A DNA stretch of 64,000 nucleotides, taken from the NCBI GenBank assembly GCA_050944415.1, contig JBMNRA010000004.1:3829-67828 (forward strand), read 5' to 3'. The stretch comes from Ruminococcus_G sp050944415. Its GTDB lineage: Bacteria > Bacillota > Clostridia > Lachnospirales > Lachnospiraceae. The position numbers and the translations under genes were made by a program. Positions 15,997-25,210 of this stretch are shown here, piece by piece; within the stretch, counting starts at the first letter, position 1; every line of letters begins with the position of its first letter. Under the pieces are notes generated by a model. That model was given only the letters and a program-made list of their open reading frames with translations. It was not told the origin of the DNA and did not search any database.

Positions 15997-17049
15997 CTAC
16001 AGCAGAATCATAAACAATTTTGCCATCACAAAACTGATGATTCCGCAGCCGGGAAATGTAAAAATCCAGGTCAGCATCATATCTTTGACTACGTTAAAAT
16101 TAATCGCCGTGATTCTCTTTACTGCCCCAACTCCCATAATCGCACTGGTTTTGGTGTGGGTCGTTGATACGGGAATACCAAACAGGCTGGACAGCAGCAG
16201 ACAGAGCGCACCTGCCAGATCCGCTGAAAATCCCTGATAACGTTCCAGCTTTACCATGTCCATTCCCACGGATTTAATAATTTTTTCACCGCCTACACTG
16301 GTACCCAGGCCCATAACCACACTGCAGATCATCATCAGCCAGATGGGAATTTCCATTCCGCTGACAGAGCTCTGACCGTTGGAAAATGCCAGGCCCAGAA
16401 AAAGTACGCCGATAAATTTCTGTCCGTCCTGAGCTCCATGCATGAAACTCATCGCAGCTGCGCCTACGATCTGTGCACCTGCAAAAAAACGGTTGGCGCT
16501 TCTTCGCTCCACATTCTGACATAGAATCGTAATGATTTTGCAGATTACCCAGCCTGTGATAAATCCCAGCGCCAGACTGAGGACCAGACCATACAGCACT
16601 TTCACCCATTCGGCACCGTTAATTCCGCCAATTCCGTGTTGTATGGCAATGGCTGCGCCGGACAGACCGGCAATCAGACTGTGGCTCTCACTGGTGGGTA
16701 TCCCCAGAAAAGAGGCTCCTACACTGTAAACCACGATGGACAGCAGCGCGGCACACAATGCAACTAGCGCTTCGTCTGTGTGGTTGCCGAAATCTACCAT
16801 ATTACTGATGGTTGACGCAACCGAACTGTTAATCTGAGTCATAACAAAAACTCCAAGGAAATTAAAAAGTGCGCTCATCCAGATAGCGGAACGTGCCCGC
16901 ATGCACCTGGTCGTGACACAGGTTGCAATTGCATTGGGAGCATCTGTCCATCCGTTGACGAAAATAACCCCCAAAGTCAGAAGCATTGTTATTGCCAGAA
17001 CCGGATTCCCCGGTATCTGCTGTAGAAGACTGATAAACGATATATCCAT
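15997..17049 (-). CDS. Inorganic phosphate transporter, PiT family
   Basis: A 350-residue polytopic transporter. The two inverted PiT signatures are visible: NGWTDAPNAIATCVTTR near residue 32 and FGIPVSTTHTKTSAIMGVGA near 295, with FLGIPTSESHSLIAG in the first repeat. It should import phosphate (or a metal-phosphate complex) using the ion gradient. It is immediately followed by its DUF47 partner and preceded by the KtrA gene with a 26-base gap. Confidence 0.92.
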   Translation of the reverse strand: MDISFISLLQQIPGNPVLAITMLLTLGVIFVNGWTDAPNAIATCVTTRCMRARSAIWMSALFNFLGVFVMTQINSSVASTISNMVDFGNHTDEALVALCAALLSIVVYSVGASFLGIPTSESHSLIAGLSGAAIAIQHGIGGINGAEWVKVLYGLVLSLALGFITGWVICKIITILCQNVERRSANRFFAGAQIVGAAAMSFMHGAQDGQKFIGVLFLGLAFSNGQSSVSGMEIPIWLMMICSVVMGLGTSVGGEKIIKSVGMDMVKLERYQGFSADLAGALCLLLSSLFGIPVSTTHTKTSAIMGVGAVKRITAINFNVVKDMMLTWIFTFPGCGIISFVMAKLFMILL

Positions 17050-17075
17050 AGTTGAAAAATTTCCTCCTGTGTCTC

Positions 17076-17741
17076 TCAGATGGAGTTTTCAAAGTCATCC
17101 AGATTGTTGACATTTCCGATTACCACAATAATATCGCCCTTCATAAAACGGTGAGACGGTGAGACTTCAATCGTCGTCTCATCTCCATTTTCCAGCGCAA
17201 TAATATTCAGACCGTACTGCGGTCTGAACTGCAGTTCTTCAATACTTTTCCCCAGCAGTTCATCCGGCACCTGAATCTGCCGGATTTCAACGCTGTTGTC
17301 CAGAGAAACATAGTCAAGAAAACTGTTGGAAACCAGACGCTTGCCAAGCCGGAGCGCCATATCTCTCTCCGGATATACCACATCCGCGCCTATTTTCTGC
17401 AATACGGCTCCCTGCTCCTGACTGGTTGCTTTTGCAATGACTCTGGGTACTTTAAGCTCCAGTACACTCATGGTAGTCAGAATGCTGACGTCTACTTTTT
17501 CTCCAATACAGACCACCACAACATCACAATTCTGAATTCCCACTTCTCTGAGCGTTTCAATGCTCAGATTTCCGCATACGAAGGCATACTCCGTATACTG
17601 CCGCATTTCTTTTACTTTTTCTTCATCTTTGTCTACTACAATTACTTCTTTCCCGGAATTTGCCAGTGTAACGGCCAGAGCTGTCCCGAAGCGGCCCAGA
17701 CCGATGACACCGTATGATAAAGATTCCTCTTTTTTTTTCAT
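17076..17741 (-). CDS. ktrA: Potassium uptake regulatory subunit, KtrA/TrkA family
   Basis: A 221-residue cytoplasmic RCK protein. The Rossmann motif GLGRFGTALAVTLANSGKEV begins near residue 14 with acidic VVDKDEE at the end of the second strand, followed by a C-terminal RCK-C domain (about 140-221, GKSIEELQFRPQYGLNIIAL). It gates the adjacent KtrB-like channel in response to nucleotides. Size and single RCK unit fit KtrA rather than the duplicated TrkA. Confidence 0.9.
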   Translation of the reverse strand: MKKKEESLSYGVIGLGRFGTALAVTLANSGKEVIVVDKDEEKVKEMRQYTEYAFVCGNLSIETLREVGIQNCDVVVVCIGEKVDVSILTTMSVLELKVPRVIAKATSQEQGAVLQKIGADVVYPERDMALRLGKRLVSNSFLDYVSLDNSVEIRQIQVPDELLGKSIEELQFRPQYGLNIIALENGDETTIEVSPSHRFMKGDIIVVIGNVNNLDDFENSI

Positions 17742-17765
17742 CGAACTTCTCTCCTATAATATCTT

Positions 17766-19070
17766 TTAACCAATAGCAATATTTTCTTCTGTGTAACGTG
17801 TATTGGGTTCCGGATGATTAATCCACATGGTAAGCAGCGTCATCGCGCCCAGCCGTCCGATAAACATTACCAGAATAATAACCAGTTTTCCGGCATCACA
17901 CAGATCCGGTGTAATTCCTGTGGAAAGTCCCACAGTACCGAATGCGGAAACTACTTCAAAAAGGATCTGAACAAAGGTACATTCCGGTTCCAGTACGCAC
18001 ATCAGAAAAGTTGCAACACATACAACTGCCAATGAAAGAATTGTGATCGCGTATGCCTTGGATACATTCTGCTTTGAGATACTTCTCCGGAAAGCGCCCA
18101 CATTTTTCTTGGAAAACATACTCCTTACCGCCTGGAACATTACAAAAAACGTACTGGTTTTAATACCGCCTCCCGTGGAGCCCGGAGACGCACCGATAAA
18201 CATCAGTATAATCAGTACAAAAAGTCCGGCGTTCGTAAATTTCCCGATCGGATAAGTTGAAAAACCGGCCGTCCTGGCTGAAACGCTGTGAAAAAATGCT
18301 CCCATCCAGGTCACATTCTCGGTCATTTTCAGCAAAAGAGTTCCCACAACAAGAAGCACGACTGTCGTAACGATAACTACTTTAGAATGAAGCGACAATC
18401 TGCGGAACCTCTTCTGTTTCAGAACATCCAGGATAACCAGAAAACCCAGCCCTCCGAATATAATCAGAAAACAGGTTGTCATGTTCAGCAGTACATCCGT
18501 CTGATAGGGAATCAGATTCCGCAGTCCTCCCAGAATATCAAAACCGGAATTGTTGAATGCCGCGATAGAATGAAAAATACTGATTCCAAGAGCATGTACC
18601 GGCGGATAATCCTGAATAAAGACAATGAAACTCAACACAGCCCCGGCGCCCTCAAAACAGAGCGTCATAAGGAGAACCGCTTTTACCAGCTTTACCAGAC
18701 CTTTATAATTATCCACATTAAGGGCTTCTTTTATCAGAAGCCGGCTTTTAATTCCCACACGTTTGCCCGCTGCAATAATCAGGCCTGCTCCTACAGAAGT
18801 CACACCAAGTCCGCCGATCTGTATCAGCGCAGCTACCACTCCCTGACCGAAGGCAGTAAAATGATCCGCTGTATCTATGGCAATCAATCCTGTCACACAG
18901 ACGGCACTGGTAGAAGTAAACAATGCATCAACAAAAGAAACTTCTGCACCGTCTTTTACAGAAAAGGGCAGCAAAAGCGCCAGTGCGCCAATCAGAATCA
19001 CCGAGGCGAATCCCATGGTAATCAATCGTCCCGGAGGCTGACGTTTTAAAAAAATTATCAAACTCCTCAT
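17766..19070 (-). CDS. ktrB: Potassium uptake membrane subunit, KtrB/TrkH family
   Basis: A 434-residue channel-like transporter with four selectivity-filter repeats visible as STSAVCVTGLIAID, AFNNSGFDILG, FIGASPGSTGGGIKTST and SAFGTVGLSTGIT. ATG 19070 follows GGAAG by seven bases; the longer frame from 19148 overlaps the upstream gene. KtrB with KtrA imports potassium. It is 17 bases downstream of a two-helix unknown protein. Confidence 0.93.
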   Translation of the reverse strand: MRSLIIFLKRQPPGRLITMGFASVILIGALALLLPFSVKDGAEVSFVDALFTSTSAVCVTGLIAIDTADHFTAFGQGVVAALIQIGGLGVTSVGAGLIIAAGKRVGIKSRLLIKEALNVDNYKGLVKLVKAVLLMTLCFEGAGAVLSFIVFIQDYPPVHALGISIFHSIAAFNNSGFDILGGLRNLIPYQTDVLLNMTTCFLIIFGGLGFLVILDVLKQKRFRRLSLHSKVVIVTTVVLLVVGTLLLKMTENVTWMGAFFHSVSARTAGFSTYPIGKFTNAGLFVLIILMFIGASPGSTGGGIKTSTFFVMFQAVRSMFSKKNVGAFRRSISKQNVSKAYAITILSLAVVCVATFLMCVLEPECTFVQILFEVVSAFGTVGLSTGITPDLCDAGKLVIILVMFIGRLGAMTLLTMWINHPEPNTRYTEENIAIG

Positions 19071-19087
19071 TTTTCTACTTCCTTTTT

Positions 19088-19540
19088 TCAGTATTCCAGA
19101 TTTGTTTTTTCCCGGATTCTCCTTCCCTTTTTTCCATCCTTCTTCCATTGAATCAGCAGTTCATCCAGAAACCTGGACGAAGGGTAATGGCTTGACAAAA
19201 GGCACGCAAAAAAAGCTCTCCTCAGATAACTCCATAAAGAGAAGCTTAACCATACCGAAAAAAATAAATGTATCACTACTGAAATTTTCAGAATATCTTC
19301 TTTTATACGCCGCATACTGACAACATTAACCCGCGGCTCAGCGGCAACGTCCTTATGAAAAGAGCTGCTGTCAGAATCTATGTAAAATGCATGTTCACTC
19401 TGACTGAAACCCTCATTTTCAAATTTCATCCCCGGTTCCGCCCAGAGGTCTGCATTCATCACAAATAAATTTATAAAAAGAAAAACCCAGACCAGGGTAA
19501 TACTTAACAGCTTCCCCCTCGTGTCAGGCCTGCCACTCAT
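19088..19540 (-). CDS. Unknown two-helix membrane protein heading the K+/phosphate operon
   Basis: A 150-residue protein that I do not recognise. It has a hydrophobic segment at about 10-30 (LLSITLVWVFLFINLFV), an acidic, serine-rich stretch of about 50 residues, a second helix near 85-108 (ISVVIHLFFSVWLSFSLW) and a basic C-terminus. The pattern suggests both ends in the cytoplasm with an external loop. It is the first gene after a strong promoter and lies 17 bases upstream of ktrB, so a role with potassium uptake is possible but unproven. Confidence 0.6.
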   Translation of the reverse strand: MSGRPDTRGKLLSITLVWVFLFINLFVMNADLWAEPGMKFENEGFSQSEHAFYIDSDSSSFHKDVAAEPRVNVVSMRRIKEDILKISVVIHLFFSVWLSFSLWSYLRRAFFACLLSSHYPSSRFLDELLIQWKKDGKKGRRIREKTNLEY

Positions 19541-19574
19541 TTCTTTATCCTTCCTCTCTGCAAGAGATGGTATA

Positions 19575-19603
19575 AAGATATCATTAATAATTCAAAAAGT
19601 CAA
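19575..19603 (-). promoter_or_regulatory. Promoter of the K+/phosphate/SufCB gene run
   Basis: TTGACT (19598-19603, minus strand), a 17-base spacer and TATCTT (19575-19580). It is divergent from the TetR gene promoter, whose -35 box begins seven bases away. Confidence 0.65.
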
Positions 19604-19609
19604 TACAGC

Positions 19610-19638
19610 TTGACAAGGGCGCTCCACTTTCATACAAT
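19610..19638 (+). promoter_or_regulatory. Promoter of the TetR-family regulator
   Basis: TTGACA (19610-19615), a 17-base spacer and TACAAT (19633-19638), about 55 bases before the start codon. Confidence 0.65.
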
Positions 19639-19692
19639 ACATTCAGTACCATACACATTGTTCTATATTATATAATGCTGAAGGAGTTTCTT

Positions 19693-20256
19693 ATGGACAG
19701 ACGCCAGAAAAAAACAAGAGCTGCTATCTTCGCAGCATTTACCGTTCTGTTATCCGGAAAAAATTACAATAAAATTACCGTACAGGAAATTATAGATACC
19801 GCAGATGTGGGGCGCACCACTTTTTATGCCCATTTTGAAACGAAGGATGATCTGCTCAAAGAGCTGTGCGAAGAATTGTTCGGCCATATCATCGGAGCTG
19901 CCATGGACTGCAGCCACACCCATGGACTGTATACTGACGGAAATACGCCAAATTCCGTTTTCTGCCATCTGCTGCAGCATCTGCAGGAAAATGATAATAA
20001 TATCCTGGAACTGCTGTCCTGTGAAAGCAGCGAAATCTTTCTGCGCTACTTTAAAGACAGCCTGAACATTCTGATCCAGAACCAGTTTGTAAATCAGAAC
20101 CGCCGGCATAATAAGGAAATACCCTCTGATTTTCTGGTAAATCACATCTCCGGCAGTTTTGTGGAGATGGTACTTTGGTGGATTAAGGGCGGTATGAAAC
20201 AGACTCCCGAAAAACTGGACCGCTATTTTCGTGCCGTTATCGAACCTGTGCTGTAA
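19693..20256 (+). CDS. TetR/AcrR-family transcriptional regulator
   Basis: A 187-residue regulator. The N-terminal helix-turn-helix is ITVQEIIDTADVGRTTFYAHF (about 30-50), followed by the characteristic ETKDDLL; the C-terminal region resembles the YvdT/DhaS-like TetR_C group common in Clostridia. ATG 19693 has AAGGAG six bases upstream. Its target is unknown; the divergent gene run and its own promoter are the nearest candidates. Confidence 0.88.
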   Translation: MDRRQKKTRAAIFAAFTVLLSGKNYNKITVQEIIDTADVGRTTFYAHFETKDDLLKELCEELFGHIIGAAMDCSHTHGLYTDGNTPNSVFCHLLQHLQENDNNILELLSCESSEIFLRYFKDSLNILIQNQFVNQNRRHNKEIPSDFLVNHISGSFVEMVLWWIKGGMKQTPEKLDRYFRAVIEPVL

Positions 20257-20296
20257 AAATACACTTTATAAAAGGCGAAAGAAAGCATATCCCTTA

Positions 20297-21316
20297 TCAG
20301 GTAATAATATGCATCTGTGCGCTGGCAAAGCTGTCACTTAACTCAAATCTGTCCTGTATACCTTCTGTCAGCCGGATCTGTCCGTCCTTCGTAATCAGGA
20401 TCATATCGAAATCCCGATGATTTCTCCAGTAATCTTCTGCCCCGCTTACCCCTTTAACAAACATGGAAGTAGAAAGAGCATCTCCCATCTTTCCCTCTTT
20501 TGCTATTATGGTCACCGATGCCAGTTCGTTGTCTACAGGATATCCTGTCTCCGGATCAATGATATGCCCGTATTCTTTGCCGTCCTCACCGATAAAATAG
20601 CGTTCGTAATTACCGGAAGTTACAACGGCACAGTCTGATTCTTTCAGGACACCCACATATCCTTCTCCAAAAGGATTCCGTATGCCGATTCTCCAGTCGT
20701 CTCCGTCTGTTTTAGAGCCCACCGCCTGAATATTGCCGCCGATGTTAAGCAGGGCGGATGTAATTCCTTCCTTTTTCAGAACTTCAGCCGCAAGATCACC
20801 GGCATATCCTTTTCCAACGGCTCCCAGATCCATCTCCATCCCTTCCGGAAGCCGTATCTGTCTGCCATCTGCCTCAACCCGTCTGTAATCCACGTACTGC
20901 AGCAGAGTATTCAACTCTGCCTGATCGGGAATCCGGTTTTCATCCGCAGTAAATCCCCATGCCCTCAGCACAGGATAGATCGTCGGTTCCAGCGCGCCTC
21001 CCGTCTCATCTGCCATGTCAAGAGCAAAGCGGATAATCTCCGCCGTATCTTCACTGACTGTCACTGGGGTACCGTTACTGTGATTAATTTTATATATCTC
21101 ACTGCCCGTATCTGTCACGGACCATTCGCTTTCCAGTTTTTCAATTTCCGCCTGCGCCTCCTGCAATGCCTGCTGTGCATCTTCCCCGTAACCTTCAAAA
21201 GTCATGTATGTATCCATAGCGAAAAAACTCACCTGACTTTCCCCATTCTTTGAAGAACATGCCGTCTGACAAATTGTGCACAGAAGCAGAAAAACTGTCA
21301 TTATTTTTTTCTTCAT
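20297..21316 (-). CDS. apbE: FAD:protein FMN transferase (ApbE family lipoprotein)
   Basis: A 339-residue exported lipoprotein (lipobox CQTACSS around Cys20) that attaches FMN covalently to target flavoproteins such as Rnf or Nqr subunits or extracellular reductases. Visible motifs are FFAMDTYMTF near residue 32, MDLGAVGKGYAGDLAAEVL near 176, LLNIGGNIQAVG near 200, and the metal-binding C-terminal GDALSTSMFVKG. No flavinylation target is adjacent. Confidence 0.92.
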   Translation of the reverse strand: MKKKIMTVFLLLCTICQTACSSKNGESQVSFFAMDTYMTFEGYGEDAQQALQEAQAEIEKLESEWSVTDTGSEIYKINHSNGTPVTVSEDTAEIIRFALDMADETGGALEPTIYPVLRAWGFTADENRIPDQAELNTLLQYVDYRRVEADGRQIRLPEGMEMDLGAVGKGYAGDLAAEVLKKEGITSALLNIGGNIQAVGSKTDGDDWRIGIRNPFGEGYVGVLKESDCAVVTSGNYERYFIGEDGKEYGHIIDPETGYPVDNELASVTIIAKEGKMGDALSTSMFVKGVSGAEDYWRNHRDFDMILITKDGQIRLTEGIQDRFELSDSFASAQMHIIT

Positions 21317-21542
21317 TTTTCACTGCCACTGCCTTTTAAAATTTCAGCTTATTTGACTGCGGCTGAATTCGCAGGGGAAAACCCTATAAAATTGTATCAT
21401 ATTCGTCAATGCTGTCAATATCCGCTGCATTTTTACACGGAATAAAAAATCCTCTTTCGCAAATTTATCACATTTTCTCTTGATTATTGTCCGAAAATCT
21501 GTTTTTATATAATAAGAAAAACAAATAAAAGAGGTGCATGAG

Positions 21543-22406
21543 ATGAAACCAATTAAAGAAGGCAAAGTTCGCGAAATTTATGATAACGGTGACAGCCTGA
21601 TCATGGTTGCCACAGATCGAATCAGCTGTTTTGATGTAATCCTTCATAATGTAGTAACCAAGAAGGGAACCGTTCTTACGCAGATGTCAAAATTCTGGTT
21701 TGATATGACAAAGGACATCCTTCCCAATCATATGATTTCCACCGATGTAAAGGATATGCCGGAATTTTTCCAGCAGCCCCAGTTTGACGGCAACAGCATG
21801 ATGTGTAAAAAACTGAACATGCTTCCCGTGGAATGCATTGTCAGAGGTTACATTACCGGAAGCGGCTGGGCAAGCTATCAGAAAGACGGCACTGTCTGCG
21901 GTATTAAACTGCCGGAAGGATTAAAAGAATCTGACAAACTTCCGGAACCCATATATACTCCTTCTACCAAGGCGGAGCTGGGTGACCATGACGAGAATAT
22001 CTCTTACGAACAGAGCATTGCACATCTCGAAAAATACTACCCCGGAAAGGGTGAGGAATACGCTTCCAAGCTTCGTGATTATACTATTGCACTTTACACC
22101 AAATGTGCCGATTATGCCAGAAGCCGCGGAATCATTATCGCCGATACAAAATTTGAGTTCGGTCTTGATGAAGATGGAAACATTGTGCTGGGCGATGAGA
22201 TGCTGACACCGGACAGCTCCCGTTTCTGGGCTGTGGACGTATATGAGCCAGGTCACAGCCAGCCTTCCTTTGACAAACAGTATGCACGCGACTGGCTGAC
22301 AGCCAATCCGGACAGCAACTGGACTTTGCCGGATGATGTGGTGCAGAAGGTTATCGACAAATATCTGCAGAGCTATGAAATGCTGACAGGAAAAAAATTA
22401 CAGTAA
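21543..22406 (+). CDS. purC: Phosphoribosylaminoimidazole-succinocarboxamide (SAICAR) synthase
   Basis: Joins CAIR and aspartate in purine synthesis. The 287-residue protein carries KPIKEGKVREIYD at the N-terminus, VECIVRGYITGSGWASYQ near 100, ADTKFEFGLDEDGNIVLGDE near 200 and DSSRFW, in the longer form of the family. The start is ATG 21543 (AGAGG eight bases before) rather than the frame beginning nine bases earlier. It stands alone, ending in a good terminator. Confidence 0.95.
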   Translation: MKPIKEGKVREIYDNGDSLIMVATDRISCFDVILHNVVTKKGTVLTQMSKFWFDMTKDILPNHMISTDVKDMPEFFQQPQFDGNSMMCKKLNMLPVECIVRGYITGSGWASYQKDGTVCGIKLPEGLKESDKLPEPIYTPSTKAELGDHDENISYEQSIAHLEKYYPGKGEEYASKLRDYTIALYTKCADYARSRGIIIADTKFEFGLDEDGNIVLGDEMLTPDSSRFWAVDVYEPGHSQPSFDKQYARDWLTANPDSNWTLPDDVVQKVIDKYLQSYEMLTGKKLQ

Positions 22407-22426
22407 ATTCTTCTATCATAAAACTG

Positions 22427-22463
22427 GGTGAAGGGCTCAAAAATGAGCTTTTCACCTTTGTTT
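22427..22463 (+). terminator. Terminator after purC
   Basis: GGTGAAGGGCTCA (from 22427) pairs with TGAGCTTTTCACC (to 22456), four-base loop, followed by TTTGTTTT. This also shows that the next gene starts well downstream. Confidence 0.8.
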
Positions 22464-22505
22464 TATATCAGATGTAAGAGCAGAAGAAAAAGGAGAGAAG
22501 AAACA

Positions 22506-23972
22506 ATGACTCAAGCTTATGATGTTCTGATCGTGGGCGCCGGCGTTATTGGCTGCACCGTATCACGGGAACTGTCACGGTATCAGCTGTCTGTCTGTGT
22601 GGTGGAAAAAGGACCGGATATCTGCATGGAAACCAGCAATCGAAATTCTGCTGTCCTTCACGCGGGTTACAACAACAGACCGGACTCCCTGATGGCAAAG
22701 TTTTGCGTGGAGGGAAACCGGACTTTCGACCAAGTAGCAGCCGAATTGGACATTCCCTACAAACGAACCGGAAAACTGGTGGTTGGGTTTACGGCGGATG
22801 ACCTGAAAAACCTCCGTGGTCTGAAGGAACAGGGAGAGAAAAACGGTATTAAAGGCATTGAAATTGTCAACCGGGATTTCATCGACCGGAAGGCTCCTCT
22901 TATCAAAGGTAATTTCGCTATGTGGTCTCCCACAACAGCCATATTAAGCCCTTTTCAGTTTACCTACGGAATGGCGGAAAACGCAGCTGACAACGGTGTT
23001 TCATTTTTCTGTGACTGTGAAGTAACCGGTATTTCCCTGAGACCGGATGGAATTCATTCCGTCATAACAAAAAAAGGAATTTTCAAAAGCCGATGGGTCA
23101 TTAACTGTGCAGGCCTGGGATCTGATATGATTTCATCCATGCTCGGGATCAACGATTACACCCTGTATCCCTGCCGCGGGGAATACTTTATACTAGATAA
23201 AAAACTGAGCAAAATGCTTCCCCTTCCCGTTTATCCTGTTCCAAATTATCAGACGGGCGGTCTGGGCATCCATCTGACACCTACGCTGGACGGGAACATT
23301 ATGGTGGGTCCCAGCACGGAATATATAAATGAGAGAGGGAATTATTCTACAACCAGAAAAATCATGGATATGCTGATCGAAGACGGCAGCCGGATTTTTC
23401 CTTATCTGAAACGGGAATATTTTATACGGAACTTTGCCGGTATTCGTCCCAAACTTTCTCCCAAAGGCGTGGGAGGCTACCATGATTTTGTCATTGAACG
23501 GCGGGATGATATCGATCCTCATGCCGTCAACCTGGTAGGCATCGAATCGCCCGGACTCACCAGCGCTGTTCCCATCGCCCGTGAAGTCCTTCGGCTTATA
23601 ATGGAAAAAGAAGATCTGAAGAAAAATCCTGCTTTCCATCCGCTCAGACACCGGTTCCCCACTTTCCGGGATAAATCCCCTGAAGAACAGGCACAGCTGA
23701 TCCGGAATAATTCCGACTATGGCGAAATTATCTGCCGTTGTGAAACCATCACAAAAGCAGAAGTCCTTCATGCAATCAAAGGCCCCCTCGGCGCCAGCAC
23801 TGTCACCGGCGTAAAATACCGATGCCGCGCCATGATGGGACGCTGCCAGGGCGGCTACTGTCAGACAAGAATCACAGAGCTTCTGATGCAGGAAAAAGAG
23901 ATCCGTCCGGAGGATTTAATCTATGAACGGCAGGGATCTTACATCTTTACCGGGGAGGTGAGAAAAAAATGA
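22506..23972 (+). CDS. GlpA-like FAD oxidoreductase with BFD-type [2Fe-2S] domain
   Basis: A 488-residue flavoprotein. The FAD-binding DVLIVGAGVIGCTVSRELSR starts at residue 6, a DAO-type catalytic domain fills the middle, and the C-terminus (about 405-470) has the cysteine pattern ICRCE and CRAMMGRCQGGYC of bacterioferritin-associated-ferredoxin-like [2Fe-2S] domains, as in GlpA. ATG 22506 follows GGAGA by nine bases; a longer frame would cross the purC terminator. With the next two genes it resembles an anaerobic glycerol-3-phosphate dehydrogenase of the GlpABC kind. The substrate is inferred, not shown. Confidence 0.87.
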   Translation: MTQAYDVLIVGAGVIGCTVSRELSRYQLSVCVVEKGPDICMETSNRNSAVLHAGYNNRPDSLMAKFCVEGNRTFDQVAAELDIPYKRTGKLVVGFTADDLKNLRGLKEQGEKNGIKGIEIVNRDFIDRKAPLIKGNFAMWSPTTAILSPFQFTYGMAENAADNGVSFFCDCEVTGISLRPDGIHSVITKKGIFKSRWVINCAGLGSDMISSMLGINDYTLYPCRGEYFILDKKLSKMLPLPVYPVPNYQTGGLGIHLTPTLDGNIMVGPSTEYINERGNYSTTRKIMDMLIEDGSRIFPYLKREYFIRNFAGIRPKLSPKGVGGYHDFVIERRDDIDPHAVNLVGIESPGLTSAVPIAREVLRLIMEKEDLKKNPAFHPLRHRFPTFRDKSPEEQAQLIRNNSDYGEIICRCETITKAEVLHAIKGPLGASTVTGVKYRCRAMMGRCQGGYCQTRITELLMQEKEIRPEDLIYERQGSYIFTGEVRKK

Positions 23973-25210
23973 AAGTCATACACAAACAGGTAATCATCAT
24001 CGGAGGCGGACCTGGAGGGCTGGCCGCCGCTGCTGAACTTAAAAGAAAAGGAATCAATGACCTCCTGATCCTGGAGCGGGAACACTGGCTGGGCGGAATT
24101 CTCCGTCAGTGCATCCATGACGGCTTCGGTCTCACCCGGTTCGGTGAAACTCTCTCCGGACCGGAATACGCACAGCGTTTTATCGATCAGATCAATGATC
24201 TGGGAATTGAGGCGGCTACTGATACTACGGTCATCGGTTTAAGTCAGGACAGAATCGTCACTGCTGTTTCCAGAAACGGTCTGATGCAATATCAGGCGGA
24301 TGCCGTTATTCTTACTATGGGCTGCCGGGAAAGAACACGCGGAGCGCTGTCCATCCCAGGAGAACGTCCTTCCGGCGTATTTACAGCCGGCGTAGCCCAA
24401 GCCTATATAAATCTGAAAAATAAAATGGTCGGCCATCATGCCGTCATCCTTGGCTCCGGTGACATTGGCATGATCATGGCAAGAAGACTGACTCTGGAAG
24501 GCGCAAAAGTAGAAGCGGTTTTCGAAATACAGCCCTACGCCAGCGGTCTTCCCAGAAATATTGAACAGTGCCTCAATGACTATGGAATTCCTCTTTACTT
24601 AAATCACACGGTGACAAAAATTAAAGGTGCCAATCGTCTGGAGGCCGTGGAAGTAAGTCAGGTAGACGAACATTTGCAGCCTGTTCCCGGTACGGAAAAA
24701 GAATACGTCTGCGATACTCTGATCCTCTCGGTTGGTCTGATCCCGGAAAATGAGCTGTCGCTGATGGCCGGTGTTCAGCTGGATCCGCGGACAAAAGGCG
24801 CTGTCGTAGATGAAGGTTACCAGACAAATGTTCCCGGTATTTTTGCCGCCGGAAACGTACTCCATGTCCATGATCTGGTGGATTTCGTTTCTCTGGAAGC
24901 GGAACGTCTGGCAGAATCCGTGGCTGCCTTTCTGAATGGCAGATGTTTATCCGCTCAAATACAGGTGGAAACAGGCGGACTGGTCGGCTACACGGTACCG
25001 CAGAGAATAACAGGCAATCAGGACGTTACATTGTTTTTCCGACCCCGGAAACCCACACGGAACTGTTACGTGGAAATCCGGCAGGATGAAAACTGTCTCG
25101 TACGGAAAAAATATCCCCGGCTTCTTCCTGCCCAGATGGAAAGCATTTCCCTTCCTGCCTCAAAACTGTCCTCTTATTCCAATGTAAAGGTGGTGACCAG
25201 CTTTGAATAA
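23969..25210 (+). CDS. FAD/NAD(P)-dependent oxidoreductase, partner of GlpA-like protein
   Basis: A 413-residue pyridine-nucleotide-disulfide-type flavoprotein with two dinucleotide folds: QVIIIGGGPGGLAAAAELKR at the N-terminus and HHAVILGSGDIGMIMARRL near residue 155. GIFAAGNVLHVHDLVD near 290 closes the FAD site. It overlaps the preceding gene by four bases (ATGA) and the next by eight, so the three are made together. It occupies the place of GlpB, relaying electrons. Confidence 0.87.
   Translation: MKVIHKQVIIIGGGPGGLAAAAELKRKGINDLLILEREHWLGGILRQCIHDGFGLTRFGETLSGPEYAQRFIDQINDLGIEAATDTTVIGLSQDRIVTAVSRNGLMQYQADAVILTMGCRERTRGALSIPGERPSGVFTAGVAQAYINLKNKMVGHHAVILGSGDIGMIMARRLTLEGAKVEAVFEIQPYASGLPRNIEQCLNDYGIPLYLNHTVTKIKGANRLEAVEVSQVDEHLQPVPGTEKEYVCDTLILSVGLIPENELSLMAGVQLDPRTKGAVVDEGYQTNVPGIFAAGNVLHVHDLVDFVSLEAERLAESVAAFLNGRCLSAQIQVETGGLVGYTVPQRITGNQDVTLFFRPRKPTRNCYVEIRQDENCLVRKKYPRLLPAQMESISLPASKLSSYSNVKVVTSFE

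Noticed and set aside
21480..21513. Promoter before purC
   Set aside because: A TATAAT at 21508-21513 is clear, but the candidate -35 boxes are at 15 or 22 bases, outside the usual range, so I did not list it.
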